In this document: in pieces, positions 24,490-35,289 of the stretch
Numbering within the stretch: the stretch's first letter is position 1
Layout of the letters: every line of letters begins with the position of its first letter
NCBI GenBank assembly: GCA_963978545.1
Contig: OZ021726.1
Coordinates: forward strand, 56,031,959-56,095,958
DNA: 64,000 nucleotides
Origin: Linyphia triangularis
Lineage: Eukaryota > Arthropoda > Arachnida > Araneae > Linyphiidae
Direction: 5' to 3'
The notes under the pieces: model-generated
The model's input: the letters and a program-made list of their open reading frames with translations, nothing else
Databases searched by the model: none
What the model was told of the DNA's origin: nothing
Position numbers and translations under genes: made by a program

Positions 24490-24879
24490 CCAAAACCGGA
24501 AATCAACACCGTCAAACCGGTGTCACTTTTTTTGCATAACCGATACATCACGATCTTTTTTGACGAGAGCGCGATCCTTGTCTAGCACTTCAAGGCCGAA
24601 GAACCGTGATGCCACGATTGACGCGCGGGGTTTCTAAGATACTAAGAAACGTATTGAAACCGTCGACACCGCGTCATTTGAAACACGATACTTCAACACA
24701 TCGGAGTAATCCACCCTGCATATGCGCGGTGTCTCCAAGATTGTATAGAAACGTACTGTAACAGCTAACACAGCGCCGTTTGAGACGAATTCCATTCGCT
24801 TTTGCTGGGGCGGTACTTCATCTGCATCGTGGTAATCGTATCCACCTTCGGTATGTGCGATGTTTACAAGATTGTATAG

Positions 24880-25180
24880 AAACAAATCGCCACATACGGC
24901 ATCGCCCTTCCGAACCTTCTAAGGCTCCTAAATGTCCCACCACCCTAAATTCCTTTAGAAATGCGATAAAAGTGTAAAAAAAAGTTGAAGAAATAATATT
25001 TTTTAACATTGTATCTGTTTCACTTACTCGAAAGAAATAATGTAATAATTGTTGCCAAACTGGCAACTTTTTTTAAATTCATGAAAATGTAGAAACGAAA
25101 TGGGTAAATTACACCAATTCGTATTTAATTTAAAATCCAGTGACTAGTATTGAAAGTTTTGTAATGTTCAACTCTCCTAA
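24880..25180 (+). repeat. Dispersed repeat family B, partial copy
   Basis: Shows 'CGCCCTTCCGAACCTTCTAAGG', then 'AAATGCGATAAAAGTGTAAAA', 'GCCAAACTGGCAACTTTTTT', and the terminal 'GTTTTGTAATGTTCAACTC' (the last is diverged). Confidence 0.6.
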
Positions 25181-25546
25181 TTTAATGAAGCAATGATATA
25201 TTGCGATATATTTCTTTTGTCCTTGATTTTTAAATTCATCAAAACTGAACGTACCAGTGTCAGATATTTATTCAGTTGTCTTCACATTTAATACGATTTC
25301 AACTTCTTAAGGACTAAGTATATAAAATATAAAGTTGGCACATGGTTTTAAAAGTTTGATTATAGATTTTAAATTTGTTATCACTTAAAATGCGTAAAAT
25401 AAAAGTAATATATATCTAAGTTACAAGTATCGTAACCGGAAAGCCAGAGATAATATTGAAATCAGTTTAGGAACTAGGGCTCTGTAATACTTAAATAAGT
25501 AATACTACAGGAGAAAAGCCCTTTGCGAGCCGTATAGTGAAGAACA

Positions 25547-25605
25547 CTGCTAGACTGCCAACGGGATATTATAAACTTGTTCTGACAACCCGCATAGGGA
25601 GTGAT
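25547..25605 (+). repeat. 59-bp direct repeat, copy 1
   Basis: Begins CTGCTAGACTGCCAACGGG and ends CGCATAGGGAGTGAT. 57 of 59 positions match the copy at 26175-26233, which is 628 bp downstream. GC content is above the surroundings. Confidence 0.95.
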
Positions 25606-26174
25606 CTAAGAACGCGGCAGTGTTCCGCCGCCCAATGCTTGGGAATTTTAGGCCGGATAATGACTGACTAAAACAGGTCAATGGATTTCGGATATTCATC
25701 TTTTTCTCAATTTTAAGAAGTGACTTTGATACTTTAAGTTGAACTATTTAAACAGTGTAATTAAACACGTTAGATTGTTATTTGACCGACTGATAGTAGT
25801 GCATGCGACAAGAGGGAAGATAATTAATCCGCACTTACGGGTAGAGAATACACGGAAAATTCCCTCCAGGCAAGTCGACACTTGGCTGCCACAATCGCCA
25901 CCGTGTCTATTCAATTTGAATTTACAGACCGACAGAGGCTCAATCCCATGACTCTCTCGCATGATAGTCGAACTTGTGCCTCTGGGGGCTCAAGTCCGGC
26001 GGATAACCAGTCTTCTGCAAAGTGAAGACATACCATCTTGGGTAAAATGATGGATGAGTAGAAATTCTGTAGAAACTACACACTTGATTTGAAAAACTCG
26101 CCTTGAAAGTTTGATTTGTTTTTTGTGTGTAGATCGGCGAGCTGCAGAAAAGCACACGCGTGTCGTGGAGAATG

Positions 26175-26233
26175 CTGCTAGACAGCCAACGGGATATTAT
26201 AAACTTATTCTGACAACCCGCATAGGGAGTGAT
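26175..26233 (+). repeat. 59-bp direct repeat, copy 2
   Basis: Second copy of the 25547-25605 unit, with two substitutions. The flanks GTATAGTGAAGAACA and GTCGTGGAGAATG are also loosely alike, so the duplicated unit may be a little longer. The 570 bp between copies are GC-richer than average and have no recognisable gene. Confidence 0.95.
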
Positions 26234-26239
26234 AGCTTT

Positions 26240-28880
26240 GATGTCAACGCGCCGTATTTACTTAATATGCTTGTTTAATAAGTAAAAATACTGCTTAATA
26301 ACTAACAATCACTTTGTGCCCCAACTTTTGAATAAACTTCCGTCCATTAATGACACTATTCTCTTTGTGTATGATGCGGGAAATACAATTAAATTCTCAA
26401 TTTTTAAACACTGCGGGTTATTTGTTAAGTTGATGATATTTTTGTATTCAAATATTTATCTTTTAAAGATTAAATCAGAGTAAAATTAACAGAGGTCTTC
26501 AAAAATAGACCTTACATTCTACGTTTGATTCTATTTAAAAAGAAACAATGGGGTTAGTGATGCCAAAGTGCGTTTTTTAATTTGGCAGCGTTTCGAACTC
26601 TTTGAAGAATAATATAATGAGGCATTTAGGTTCGAGGCAACAATAAAAAATAAAAGTGTTACGATTTTGTTAATAATTGTTACTTTTGTATTTATATTAT
26701 TAAGTTTAATGCTTTTAGTTATTTTGAATGCGAATGTTTTCTAGATAAGCTGTCCAATGAAATGAAAATCCGTACTGTATGGATCATTAATTTATAAGAG
26801 ATAAGGGATACATTTATTTATAAGAGATTGTGATGAAGTTTTGTAGTTAATTTATTTATCTACGAATAATATCGATGTTTAACTGTGACATTATGAGGGG
26901 GGGGGGGGGAGTTTTTTTTAATTTTATTTTGTAAGTATTGATAAGGTTTTAAAAATTTTCAGTCCGGAAATCTGAAGTTAAGTGATAGTCTGCACCTTTT
27001 TTTGAGATAGATTAAAGAATTAAATGCAATATTGTAGATAACACTTTTTGTGGAATTGCATAAAGATGCTTATGATTTGTATGGGTATTAGTGATCTGCA
27101 ACCGCGACAACCTACACTCGTTTTGCCGGATAAAAGATTACTTGCTTTTTATGTTTGATTCTGTAGTATCTAAGGAAATGCAAGCTCAGCTAGTTTTGTG
27201 CGAAGCGAAAATAATTTAATGCTGTGTTTAAGACGGGGAATTTCGGAAATGCATACCTTTGCGAATCTCACTCTAGAGAATCTGCGAACTCAATACTAAG
27301 CTAGATACCTTTTGCTTGAAGTACTTGAAAGTTGCTCATTTAAACTGAGATAGTCAATTTAATCTGCGTCAATAATGTAGAGGGGCTTAGGAAAATGAAT
27401 CACAAAAGAGAAGTAAAATAATGTGTTGAAAATAGCATGAATTGGTTGAAATGAATCTGAACTGAAATTTATTTATCAAGCTTGCTATTATATTTTTTTC
27501 AATTCTATTTTCGCGTTGTGTAATTAAATTGATCAGAGCAATGCTAGACCAAGCCAAACATAATGTTAAAATATCATAATCTATTTCGAAAAAAGTCGAA
27601 CAAACAACAGATAAGTTTTGCTTTAAGTTCGTTCTGCAATATTTGTGAAACAATTGTCCAGAATAGTAGAAACTGTTTCAGGGAAGATTGTAGAAACAGT
27701 GCAACATTATATTCTGAAATGCAATACCTAGGTCGGTAATCTTCAAATTACTCAACGAAACGAAAATTTTATTACGACAGTTTTATATCAAAATGGTTGT
27801 TAAGAGTGATAAAAACATCTCTTTCACTCCTACTTTTAGTTTTCTGTTGTGAAGGGCATGAAAAGTGGATCACAATTGAATTAATATTAGAGATTTCCTA
27901 ACAATGTCTTTAAGATTATTTTATCAATGGACGTTATTACTTAATTTACTAATTATTCATCTTTTAGTTTTTTTATCAGTGGTGAATTATGACTACGTCA
28001 GTCAAATCTTTTACACTTTATTACGAATAGTATATGCGATCTGCATAAATTATACGTAGCATTATTCCCTTAAAAGACTTCTAGGAAGGATTTTGCAATT
28101 TGAATTTTAGTATCTCTAGGGCGTAATGAAATATCCAGTACAACTAACCATAATAAATACAGGATTTGTACGAGCTCTTGAAAACCTTGAAAAATGCTTT
28201 AGTTTTAAGGTGGCAAAACACTTCTCTGTTTTGTTATAGCACTTTTTAATAAGATGAGGTTATTTGGAGAAATTTATTCCCCCTTCTCCCAAAAAATCGG
28301 TTTTTATCTGGAAAATCAATAAAAACTTCATATTTTCTGTTTTTGGATTTGTTTTGATCTTAATGGATCTCGTGCAAGGCGTTATTTTAAGCGAGTTCCA
28401 TCGTATGGCAACACTTGTGACATGTTTGTAAAACACACGCCTAAAAACAAATGTGAATTTTCACTTTTAGCCATTCACAATGAAAAAACATTTCATTTCC
28501 CAGCTATTTTAACTACAATAAGCCCACTATAACGACAACGTAATCATGCATAAGTTCCATAATCTAACAAACGAACAAGTATCGCCAAATAGATTATTCC
28601 GTAATGAACTTTTTTTTTTTCCTGCAAAGTTTTTGACTTTTTGGACTTCTTTGAAGTTTTCAATTAATTTATTTACTAGTTCCAGCAAATAATTCCAAAG
28701 TTCACCATGAAATTCAACCGCATTAAGAATTATTTTATATGACTCTTAATCCTAGAACATGTTTAAAAAAAAAAAATAACTGTGAATAATACTTGAACTT
28801 TCCCTCCTGAAATGATTGCAAACTTATATATTAGAGAAATATTATTTCAAAACATTTATTTGGAGTGATAAATGATGAGT
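26240..28880. other. Gene-free intronic stretch
   Basis: AT-rich, with a G12 run near 26897-26908. No repeats of families A-C and no gene recognised. Confidence 0.5.
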
Positions 28881-28899
28881 ATCGACTTTCCGCTACATT

Positions 28900-29345
28900 G
28901 ATCATTCCAGAGGATGATTGCCTGTCGTAAACACCGCCAAACATTCTAGAGAAACTGGCCATCACCTCTGATCTACTGCCTCCGAGCTCCACATCTTTTC
29001 ATCCCTTGCTCCCGATTCCGTGGCAATGGCAGAGATGGAGGCCATTGCCATGCATCACCGGCAAGCCACTTTCTCAGGATGGAGATTATTTTCTCCAGTC
29101 AAGGTCACGCTGCAAGGACATACTAGCTCGTAAGCATTACCAAATCTCGCAGGACGCTGTTATGATCTTCTGACGTGGGATGAGGACTTGTTGGTAACAT
29201 TTCGTTCTTTACCTTCAGGGTCGACGAAAGTCGTGGTGTTGAATCAGAGATATGATTTAGTGGCCGGTGCTTTGTGACGCCAACTGTTCTTTGGCAGAAT
29301 TTCAAGAATTTGTAATTATGGCTCTTTGTCTGTTTCGGCCGTAGA
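28900..29345. other. GC-richer island in intron 1
   Basis: Roughly 450 bp, much GC-richer than its surroundings and non-repetitive within the window. It includes a short inverted motif ('GGCAATGGC...GCCATTGCC', 29022-29048) and a nuclear-receptor-type AAGGTCA half-site at about 29100. No long frame is supported on either strand. It could be an intronic regulatory element or an old retro-inserted fragment. It is not identified. Confidence 0.4.
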
Positions 29346-29844
29346 TTTTTGAGAATTTAACGAGTTTTTGCAGTTTACCTCAACTTGCTGCAGATTGAAG
29401 GTGTTGATGAACTATTCTTGATTTTGGGATGTTTTTGATACTGTTTTCTCTTCATGAATTAGATAGATGTATCATGGTGAGATTTGAAAACATTGCGTGC
29501 GAAATATGCTTTCTTTAATGGTTGCTTATAAGGATGAATCGTACTTTTTATGGCGGTTTTTAACCAGTAAAATGTCATGTTTTGGAAAAAGTGGATTGCG
29601 TCTTTTGTCCCCATTAATAGTGTACTTAAAATATGGATTAAGACAATCGTAAAATATTTTTTATATATATATAAAAAAAAAAAAAAAACAGGATTAAAAA
29701 ACTAACCCACAAAAGCTTAGTTTTTACTCTAAATCCTATTGCCAACTTTTATGCGCAATTGCAACGTATTAAAGCGCTTTTGAGCTCTGATTAACTTTTT
29801 ATTGTGTTCTACTTCGTATTGACTTTATTTGCTTCCAAAGTCGA

Positions 29845-29905
29845 TAGAATACATTTTCATCGAGTCTATCTGCTAAGTTTCAGTTCGATAACGGCAAGTG
29901 GGATA
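29845..29905 (-). repeat. Family C fragment
   Basis: 'GATAGAATACATTTTCATCGA' (given as a diverged match) followed by 'CTATCTGCTAAGTTTCAGTTCG' corresponds to the centre of family C in minus orientation. About 60 bp only. Confidence 0.55.
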
Positions 29906-30596
29906 ATTTTATCCATGCAGTTATTCTTTCCTTGGGAATGTTTTTACTTTCAATCTCTACATTTTTTCATGGATTGAAAAATTTAGTTCTTTCGATTGAT
30001 TTTTTTTTTGTGATGGAAAACAGTCTTATGATTTATTTACTTTTATCGTTGCTTATGAGTTTTGGAGCATTTATAGTACTTTAAGACTTACCCAATTACA
30101 ATTTCCCTGTTCTATGCTGTTTTTAAGTTGGTTAAACTATTTAATCCGCTTTAACTTATACACTACTTCTTTGTTGAATGAAATTTATACCATGGTCCTG
30201 TCATTCATTTATACCTTGTCAACTTTCGTAGACGTACTTTGAAATGCTTCAAATGATGTGATATGTCAAATGAAAGGTCTCATTGTGATGAGTTCTCATA
30301 TCTAGTTCCAGGGTGCTTTTTTACTACGTGTGCCTTTTTTTTTAGCAAAATTCTTAAGAATTTTCTTAAATGCTAAAATTCGAAGTGTTATTTAACTTTT
30401 TTTGCTTAAACATGGCCACAAAATTTACAAAATCGCAATTTTTATTATCTTAAGATTAGCCATTGATCTGAAAGAAAAAGCAATCTCAAGGTTGAAAAGT
30501 ATTTTTTTCAATTGATATTTGGTATCAAAATAGCTTTGTTTAAAGTTCATAATTGATTTTATAATATAATTTTATTATTACAGGTTAAACTAGGGG

Positions 30597-30623
30597 ACTC
30601 CATCTTTTGAATAAAGATGGAGT
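30597..30623. repeat. Short perfect hairpin
   Basis: ACTCCATCTTT-TGAAT-AAAGATGGAGT is an 11-bp perfect stem with a 5-base loop, just upstream of a family C copy. Confidence 0.9.
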
Positions 30624-30654
30624 TCCATCATTATTTTAACTGTTCGAGTTCTGA

Positions 30655-31165
30655 TTTTTAAGTCTTTTATATTAACTTCGATTTTGTGGGTTTGTCGATG
30701 GCGGATAAATCTGCGGACGCCTAATTAACCCCCTTTCCGTCATCCAATCGGGCTGGAACTTGGCAGGTGTATTCGATGTCGATGACAATGTATTCTATCA
30801 AAATTTTAGGGCTGTTACTGTCGCTATAAAGTCTCTTTTACGGAATACTACTATACCAACTTGTTATCCTCCAATCGCGTTAAAATAGCATTTAACCAAC
30901 CATTCAAGAAACTCTTTCCTGTTGCCATTTTTTTATAAATAAATGATAAAATTGTTTTAATCAGAATAAATTAAAGGATGATTGTGACGTTCATTTTTAA
31001 TAAATTTTGAAACGTAGTTTGCCGCTCATTTTGCTGGTAGAAATGTTTTTGATATTTAAAATTATATGCAAACACCAAGTTAATGAATATAAAAATTGGA
31101 AATGCATATAAAGGATTTATATTAAAAACTTTGTTTTTATGGGTTATATTATTTCAATCGAATCC
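30655..31165 (+). repeat. Dispersed repeat family C, copy 3
   Basis: Plus orientation. It starts 'ATTAACTTCGATTTTGTGGG' and ends 'AAACTTTGTTTTTATGGGTT' followed by ATATTATT. It has the CATCCAATCG and GATGTCGATGACAA blocks. Non-coding. Confidence 0.75.
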
Positions 31166-31367
31166 TGATAATCTGGCCAATGTCGTGGTATTATTTATTA
31201 AAAGATATTAAATCTTCTTTCGATATTTTTCCGCTGTTAATAAAAAAATCCCACCAATCACGCAAGCTTAAAATTAAATCTTTCGAAATTTAATAATTTC
31301 AAAATTACATTGAAATTTAAAAAAAAAAAAAAGTTGATCGTTTTAGTAAGACACCACCTATATATCT

Positions 31368-31544
31368 GACCAAACGGTATAGTGGTTAGCGTGCTAGCTT
31401 CTATACCGTGAGGTTGCGGGTTCGAGTCCCGTGTTAGGCATGGGTGTTTGTAAATGTATGTTGGCTTGTCTAATGACGAATGTTTCGGCGCATTATAGCC
31501 CTAGTGTTGCTGACAGCGCCAGATAATCTGAAAACAACCAACCA
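31368..31544 (+). mobile_element. tRNA-derived SINE with 15-bp target duplication
   Basis: A perfect 15-bp direct repeat ACCACCTATATATCT (31353-31367 and 31545-31559) encloses a 177-bp element. The head contains a pol III A box (TAGTGGTTAGCGTG, about 31380) and a B box GGTTCGAGTCC (31419-31429) with tRNA-like spacing. The body has 'ACGAATGTTTCGGCGCATTATAG', shown here in part only, and the tail is AACAACCAACCA. The A-box wording recalls Asp/Glu-type tRNAs, but no anticodon arm is intact, so this is a SINE rather than a tRNA gene. The intact target site implies a fairly recent insertion. Confidence 0.9.
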
Positions 31545-32039
31545 ACCACCTATATATCTCTTGTGCCTGCAAAATTTAAATTTCCGCAGTGGTAACCTCC
31601 TTCCTTGGAAAAAAAGGTTCGTGCAAAAAAAAAAAAAAAAGAGCCTTGACTTATAATAACTCAAAAACTAATTTTCGTATCTTTGATTTCTTTTCTTATC
31701 AGATTTCCCTAACGATGATTTCTCAAACATTTCGCTACAAATTTGCAAAATTTCGTAATTTTAAATCCAATAAATTTTGCTCTGTAAGACAAAGAACTAT
31801 GCGCGACTCGAAAATTCTGAAACAGCATTCACTGAATTAGGGTCTACTTTTTACTTTCAATTATCCATATGTTAATATTAACTGAATATCCGTGCGAAAA
31901 TATCTACGAAATTTTACGTTGTGTATTTTAGCAATCAAAAGACATTCATGCATTTTACATTTCGGACATTTGATCTCGTTTCGACCTTGAAAATTTGTTT
32001 ATCAAAATTGGAATATCTTATTTTTTTCAAACATTCTTC

Positions 32040-32605
32040 TAAAAGAGGTCTAGAAGAAAGAGTGTGGTCAGCATAACTTCCAAAAGGATTGACCTACGAT
32101 GTTAAAATTTTGCATACGGGTTACTGGTGACCATGGAATTTATCATTAAGGTTTTCGTCAAAATTGCGCATGCGGTAGTTACCATTGAAAAAATTGTTTT
32201 TCAAAATACCTAAAAAACGGCTCCAATGATTTTGATCAAAATGCGTATGAAGGTGTTCTGAACATTACCTTCTCCGAAATTCCCGTAAAAATGCGATAAA
32301 AGCGTAAAAAAATGAAAAACGAGTGCCTTACAGAGCTCTCTGCCCTTGAGCATCGCCCATCAACGATTGATTTTTTTGCGTTTTATGCCCAAGAAAGAAC
32401 AATTTAATGTCTCAAATAAAATCATCAATTTTGCCAATCTGGCTATTTTTTTGCTCATGTAAAATTTATTGCCAAAAATATCGCAAACTGGGATTTTTAT
32501 TTAAATGAGGGAAAATAAGAAAACGGTAAGTAACACTATGGCCAATTTTAATGCAATGACCAATACTTTAGTGTATTTAATAGTTGTGCGTTGTTCCACT
32601 CTAGG
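32040..32605 (+). repeat. Dispersed repeat family B, near-complete copy
   Basis: Runs from 'CATAACTTCCAAAAGGATTGACC' (given loosely) through 'CATTAAGGTTTTCGTCAAAAT', 'AAAACGGCTCCAA', 'CATCAACGATTG', 'GCCAATCTGGC' to 'GTTGTGCGTTGTTCCACTC'. It ends about 50 bp before the left end of the decayed transposon. Confidence 0.75.
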
Positions 32606-32653
32606 ATGGAACGAAAGTATAGGCAAAACATATATTTTTTTCGAAAGTCAATT

Positions 32654-35226
32654 AGTAATAGTGCGGAAAAGTTGTCATTGGATGCCATAACGATTTGTGT
32701 AGAAAAATGTTACTCTATCTTTTCATCTTGATTTTCCTCTCTGAGCTTGTATTTTACAAAACTAGCTGAATATTTGTAATATATTGTAGGAATCATTCTT
32801 TTAATCGGATTAAAAAAGAATATGAATTTGCTAATATAATTATGAAATTAATATTTATAACTTAGGAGCAGCGTCTCCTGTTCGCTAATGCTCGTCAACT
32901 CTCGGAACTTGCTTTTCGAACAAGTTGCCTTCGCTTGGCCGATAACACTACGCTTGTGGTTTGTTACTAAAAATACATAACTGAAAAACGACCGTAAATG
33001 AAAGCTTTGTGAATTGTTATTCTTAAAATAACAAGCAGAAGTTAAGGATTCACTTTTCCCTAAGCACTTGACCGTCACTAGTATATTGACAGTAAACAGG
33101 TATTCATTAGTTGAGCTCGTGTTTACGTGTTCTCGTGCATTACGAAAATTTACTGCCAGTAGCAAAGTTAAACTAGAACTGCAGTAAAGTGACCTAAAAG
33201 TGTTTGGAAAAGCAAAGAGGTTTAGTAAGATTGTTTTTCCCACGTATAAAGTACTATTTATATGTGAGGCATGATTTAAAGCCTTATGAAACAATTAAAG
33301 AACCGACCGTAAAAGAAGTCTTAGAAATTATAGCTTTAGAGATAAAAGAAATATGAAAGATAGCTTCAATACTCAAGTATAAAGGATTGTTAAAATCAGT
33401 TAAATGGAAACAAATAAGTGTACATTGCCAGGTAAAGTTCAGAGCATTCGGGAAAAAATCCAGACTAAAATTGTTTGCTATATCGATCTGCAAATGTGAA
33501 TTTTTCTCTTGCAATTGTGAAAAGTTTCGAAAAGTTCACGTTCAAGAACAGTAGTTTCTTCATTATCAAAGAACTGTTAGAAAAATGGTCATTTGTTCTG
33601 CAGTTGCTATAAAGACCACAAAGCTCTTTCGACAGAAATCCGTCCGAAAAGCGCAGGAAAAATCTAGACTTTCCAAAATTGCTGAAAAAACCCTGAAAAT
33701 ACAGCTCCAGTGCTCTTAGAATCAAGTTCGAGTTCCTCAGAAAATGACATAAACGATATTTTCATGCCTTCTACCTCAACAGCCACAGTCAGTAACCGAG
33801 CAGCCACCACAGTTCACAACAAATACAACTTCCTATACCAACGTTGGAAAGGGGATGTGATGGATATAGTTTGTCGCAGAGCAGCAGCAATCACAAGTGC
33901 CGTGCTTCAAGATGTAGGTATAGGAACGGATTAAAATTCTTCAAGCGTTACTGATAGAGCAAAATCATGAGAGTGTAAAAGAAGACAAGAGCATACAAGT
34001 TACAAAAATAACCACCACATCAGTACGTGGTTTGTATTTCGATGGTGAAAAAGACAATACAACTTGCCAGTTTAGATGGGGGGAAAATACTGCAAAACAG
34101 TAATTGAAAAACATGTTACTTTTGTTGAAGAATCAGACAAGAAATTAGTCTAAGTACCAAGAGCATATTATCTTAGAGACCGCAATACTTGCTGATAAAA
34201 TTGCAGTCATTGGATATGACGTAACGAATGTCAATACTGGAAGAAATGGAGTAGCAATAGGGCTGCTCGAAATATTTTGTAAAAAACCCTTACAATGGTT
34301 TGTATGCCAAGTATTCTCAAACGAGCTTCCTCGACGAGATCTAATGCAACATTTAGGACCTTGAGCGTTCTCTGGTATTATTGGAAAAGCATCGACTAAC
34401 TGTCAACAGTTGGTAATTCTACCGTTTGAAACAATTTCAGTAAGCTTGCCACAAATTGATAGAAAAACTCAAGCACTGATCAAGAGTACTTATTTGATGT
34501 TGGCCAAGCTGTGGCTAGAGGAGAGTGTTCAACAACTTTGTTAAGACGAGAACCTGGAGCAATATCACATTCAAAGTGATTAACAACTGCAAATCGTATT
34601 AAGCGTTTATTATAAATGCAAACCAATTATCCATCATATAATCTATACAGGCTAGCAGAATACGTTTTGAAAGTTCATGCGTCATGATTGGTTTATGCGT
34701 CATGGTGGTTCATGATTAAAATTCACCATGGAACTCAAACTGTGATCTTATTCTGTGATTTAACGCAATGGTTTCTTTGGAAGTTCAGAATTTTACGATT
34801 AGTTATGGTTACAAATGATCGGAAATTCATCAAGGAGCTTGTTTTCGTCGAATCTTGTCCATAAAATACTGCTTTGCAGTCCCTAAATTCACAATTTCAG
34901 ATTTAAACTAAAGACTACCATGATCCAATCGATTGTCAGAATTAGGGGGAGGAAAAAAACAAACAAAAAACATGCAACCTCGAATTACCATAAGTTTTTG
35001 AGATGAAGCTTTGAAAAAAATGGTGCTTGATGGCTAACCTGATGTGTACGATTCCAATTCCCAAATTCCCCATACTATACTTATAATCGGTGGCCTATAT
35101 ATCAAGTTTTTATGCATTATCTGTAAATTTCATGTCTCAAGTGGAACCTCTATATATTATTTGTCAATGAAATGCTTTTGCATGGTAAATAATAAATAAG
35201 AAAGACAACTTTTCCGCACTATTACT
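32654..35226 (+). mobile_element. Decayed DNA transposon with perfect 23-bp terminal inverted repeats
   Basis: AGTAATAGTGCGGAAAAGTT+GTC at 32654-32676 is repeated exactly, inverted, at 35204-35226 (23 of 23). Between them lies a broken multi-segment gene on the + strand (33183-34945). Size (2.57 kb), inverted ends and a single central gene are the layout of a cut-and-paste DNA transposon. No clear target duplication is visible just outside (left flank ...GTCAATT, right flank TTACATT...). Superfamily not assigned from the ends. Confidence 0.75.
33183..34945 (+). pseudogene. Broken transposon-borne gene, uncharacterised family
   Basis: Coding remnants follow each other in different frames. First: '...YLYVRHDLKPYETIKEP', then a Cys cluster ICKCEFFSCNCEKF and 'RTVRKMVI' (to 33720). 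Second: a Ser-rich acidic stretch (33710-33934). Third: 'RGLYFDGEKDNTT' (about 34030). Fourth: 'AVIGYDVTNVNTG...PLQWFVCQVFSNELPRRDL' (34200-34360; shown in two parts), then 'FSGIIGK'. Fifth: 'DQEYLFDVGQAVARGEC...HSK*LTTANRIKRL' (34475-34610). Sixth: 'RNGFFGSSE', then 'MVTNDRKFIKEL' and 'FAVPKFTISDLN' (34770-34930). I recall multi-copy, unnamed invertebrate proteins with these motifs in this order (D.T.VNTG, CxxHxNELPLRHL, RWLTTANR). The D, C..H and RW motifs suggest an RNase H-fold transposase. This copy has a stop in place of the W codon and F in place of the H. The 148-codon minus frame at 32848-33294 overlaps it and is probably a shadow. Confidence 0.65.
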
Positions 35227-35289
35227 TTACATTTATCTAATTTTAATTTTTTTCACTCCACCCTACCACACCCCTAGTTTTTAGTATAG

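Noticed and set aside
31368..31440. tRNA gene on the + strand
   Set aside because: Has A and B boxes, but the acceptor and anticodon stems do not pair, and target duplications place it inside a SINE.
32848..33294. 148-codon minus-strand open frame, the longest in the window
   Set aside because: It lies inside the decayed transposon, overlaps + strand coding remnants and has no recognisable motif. Most likely an antisense shadow.
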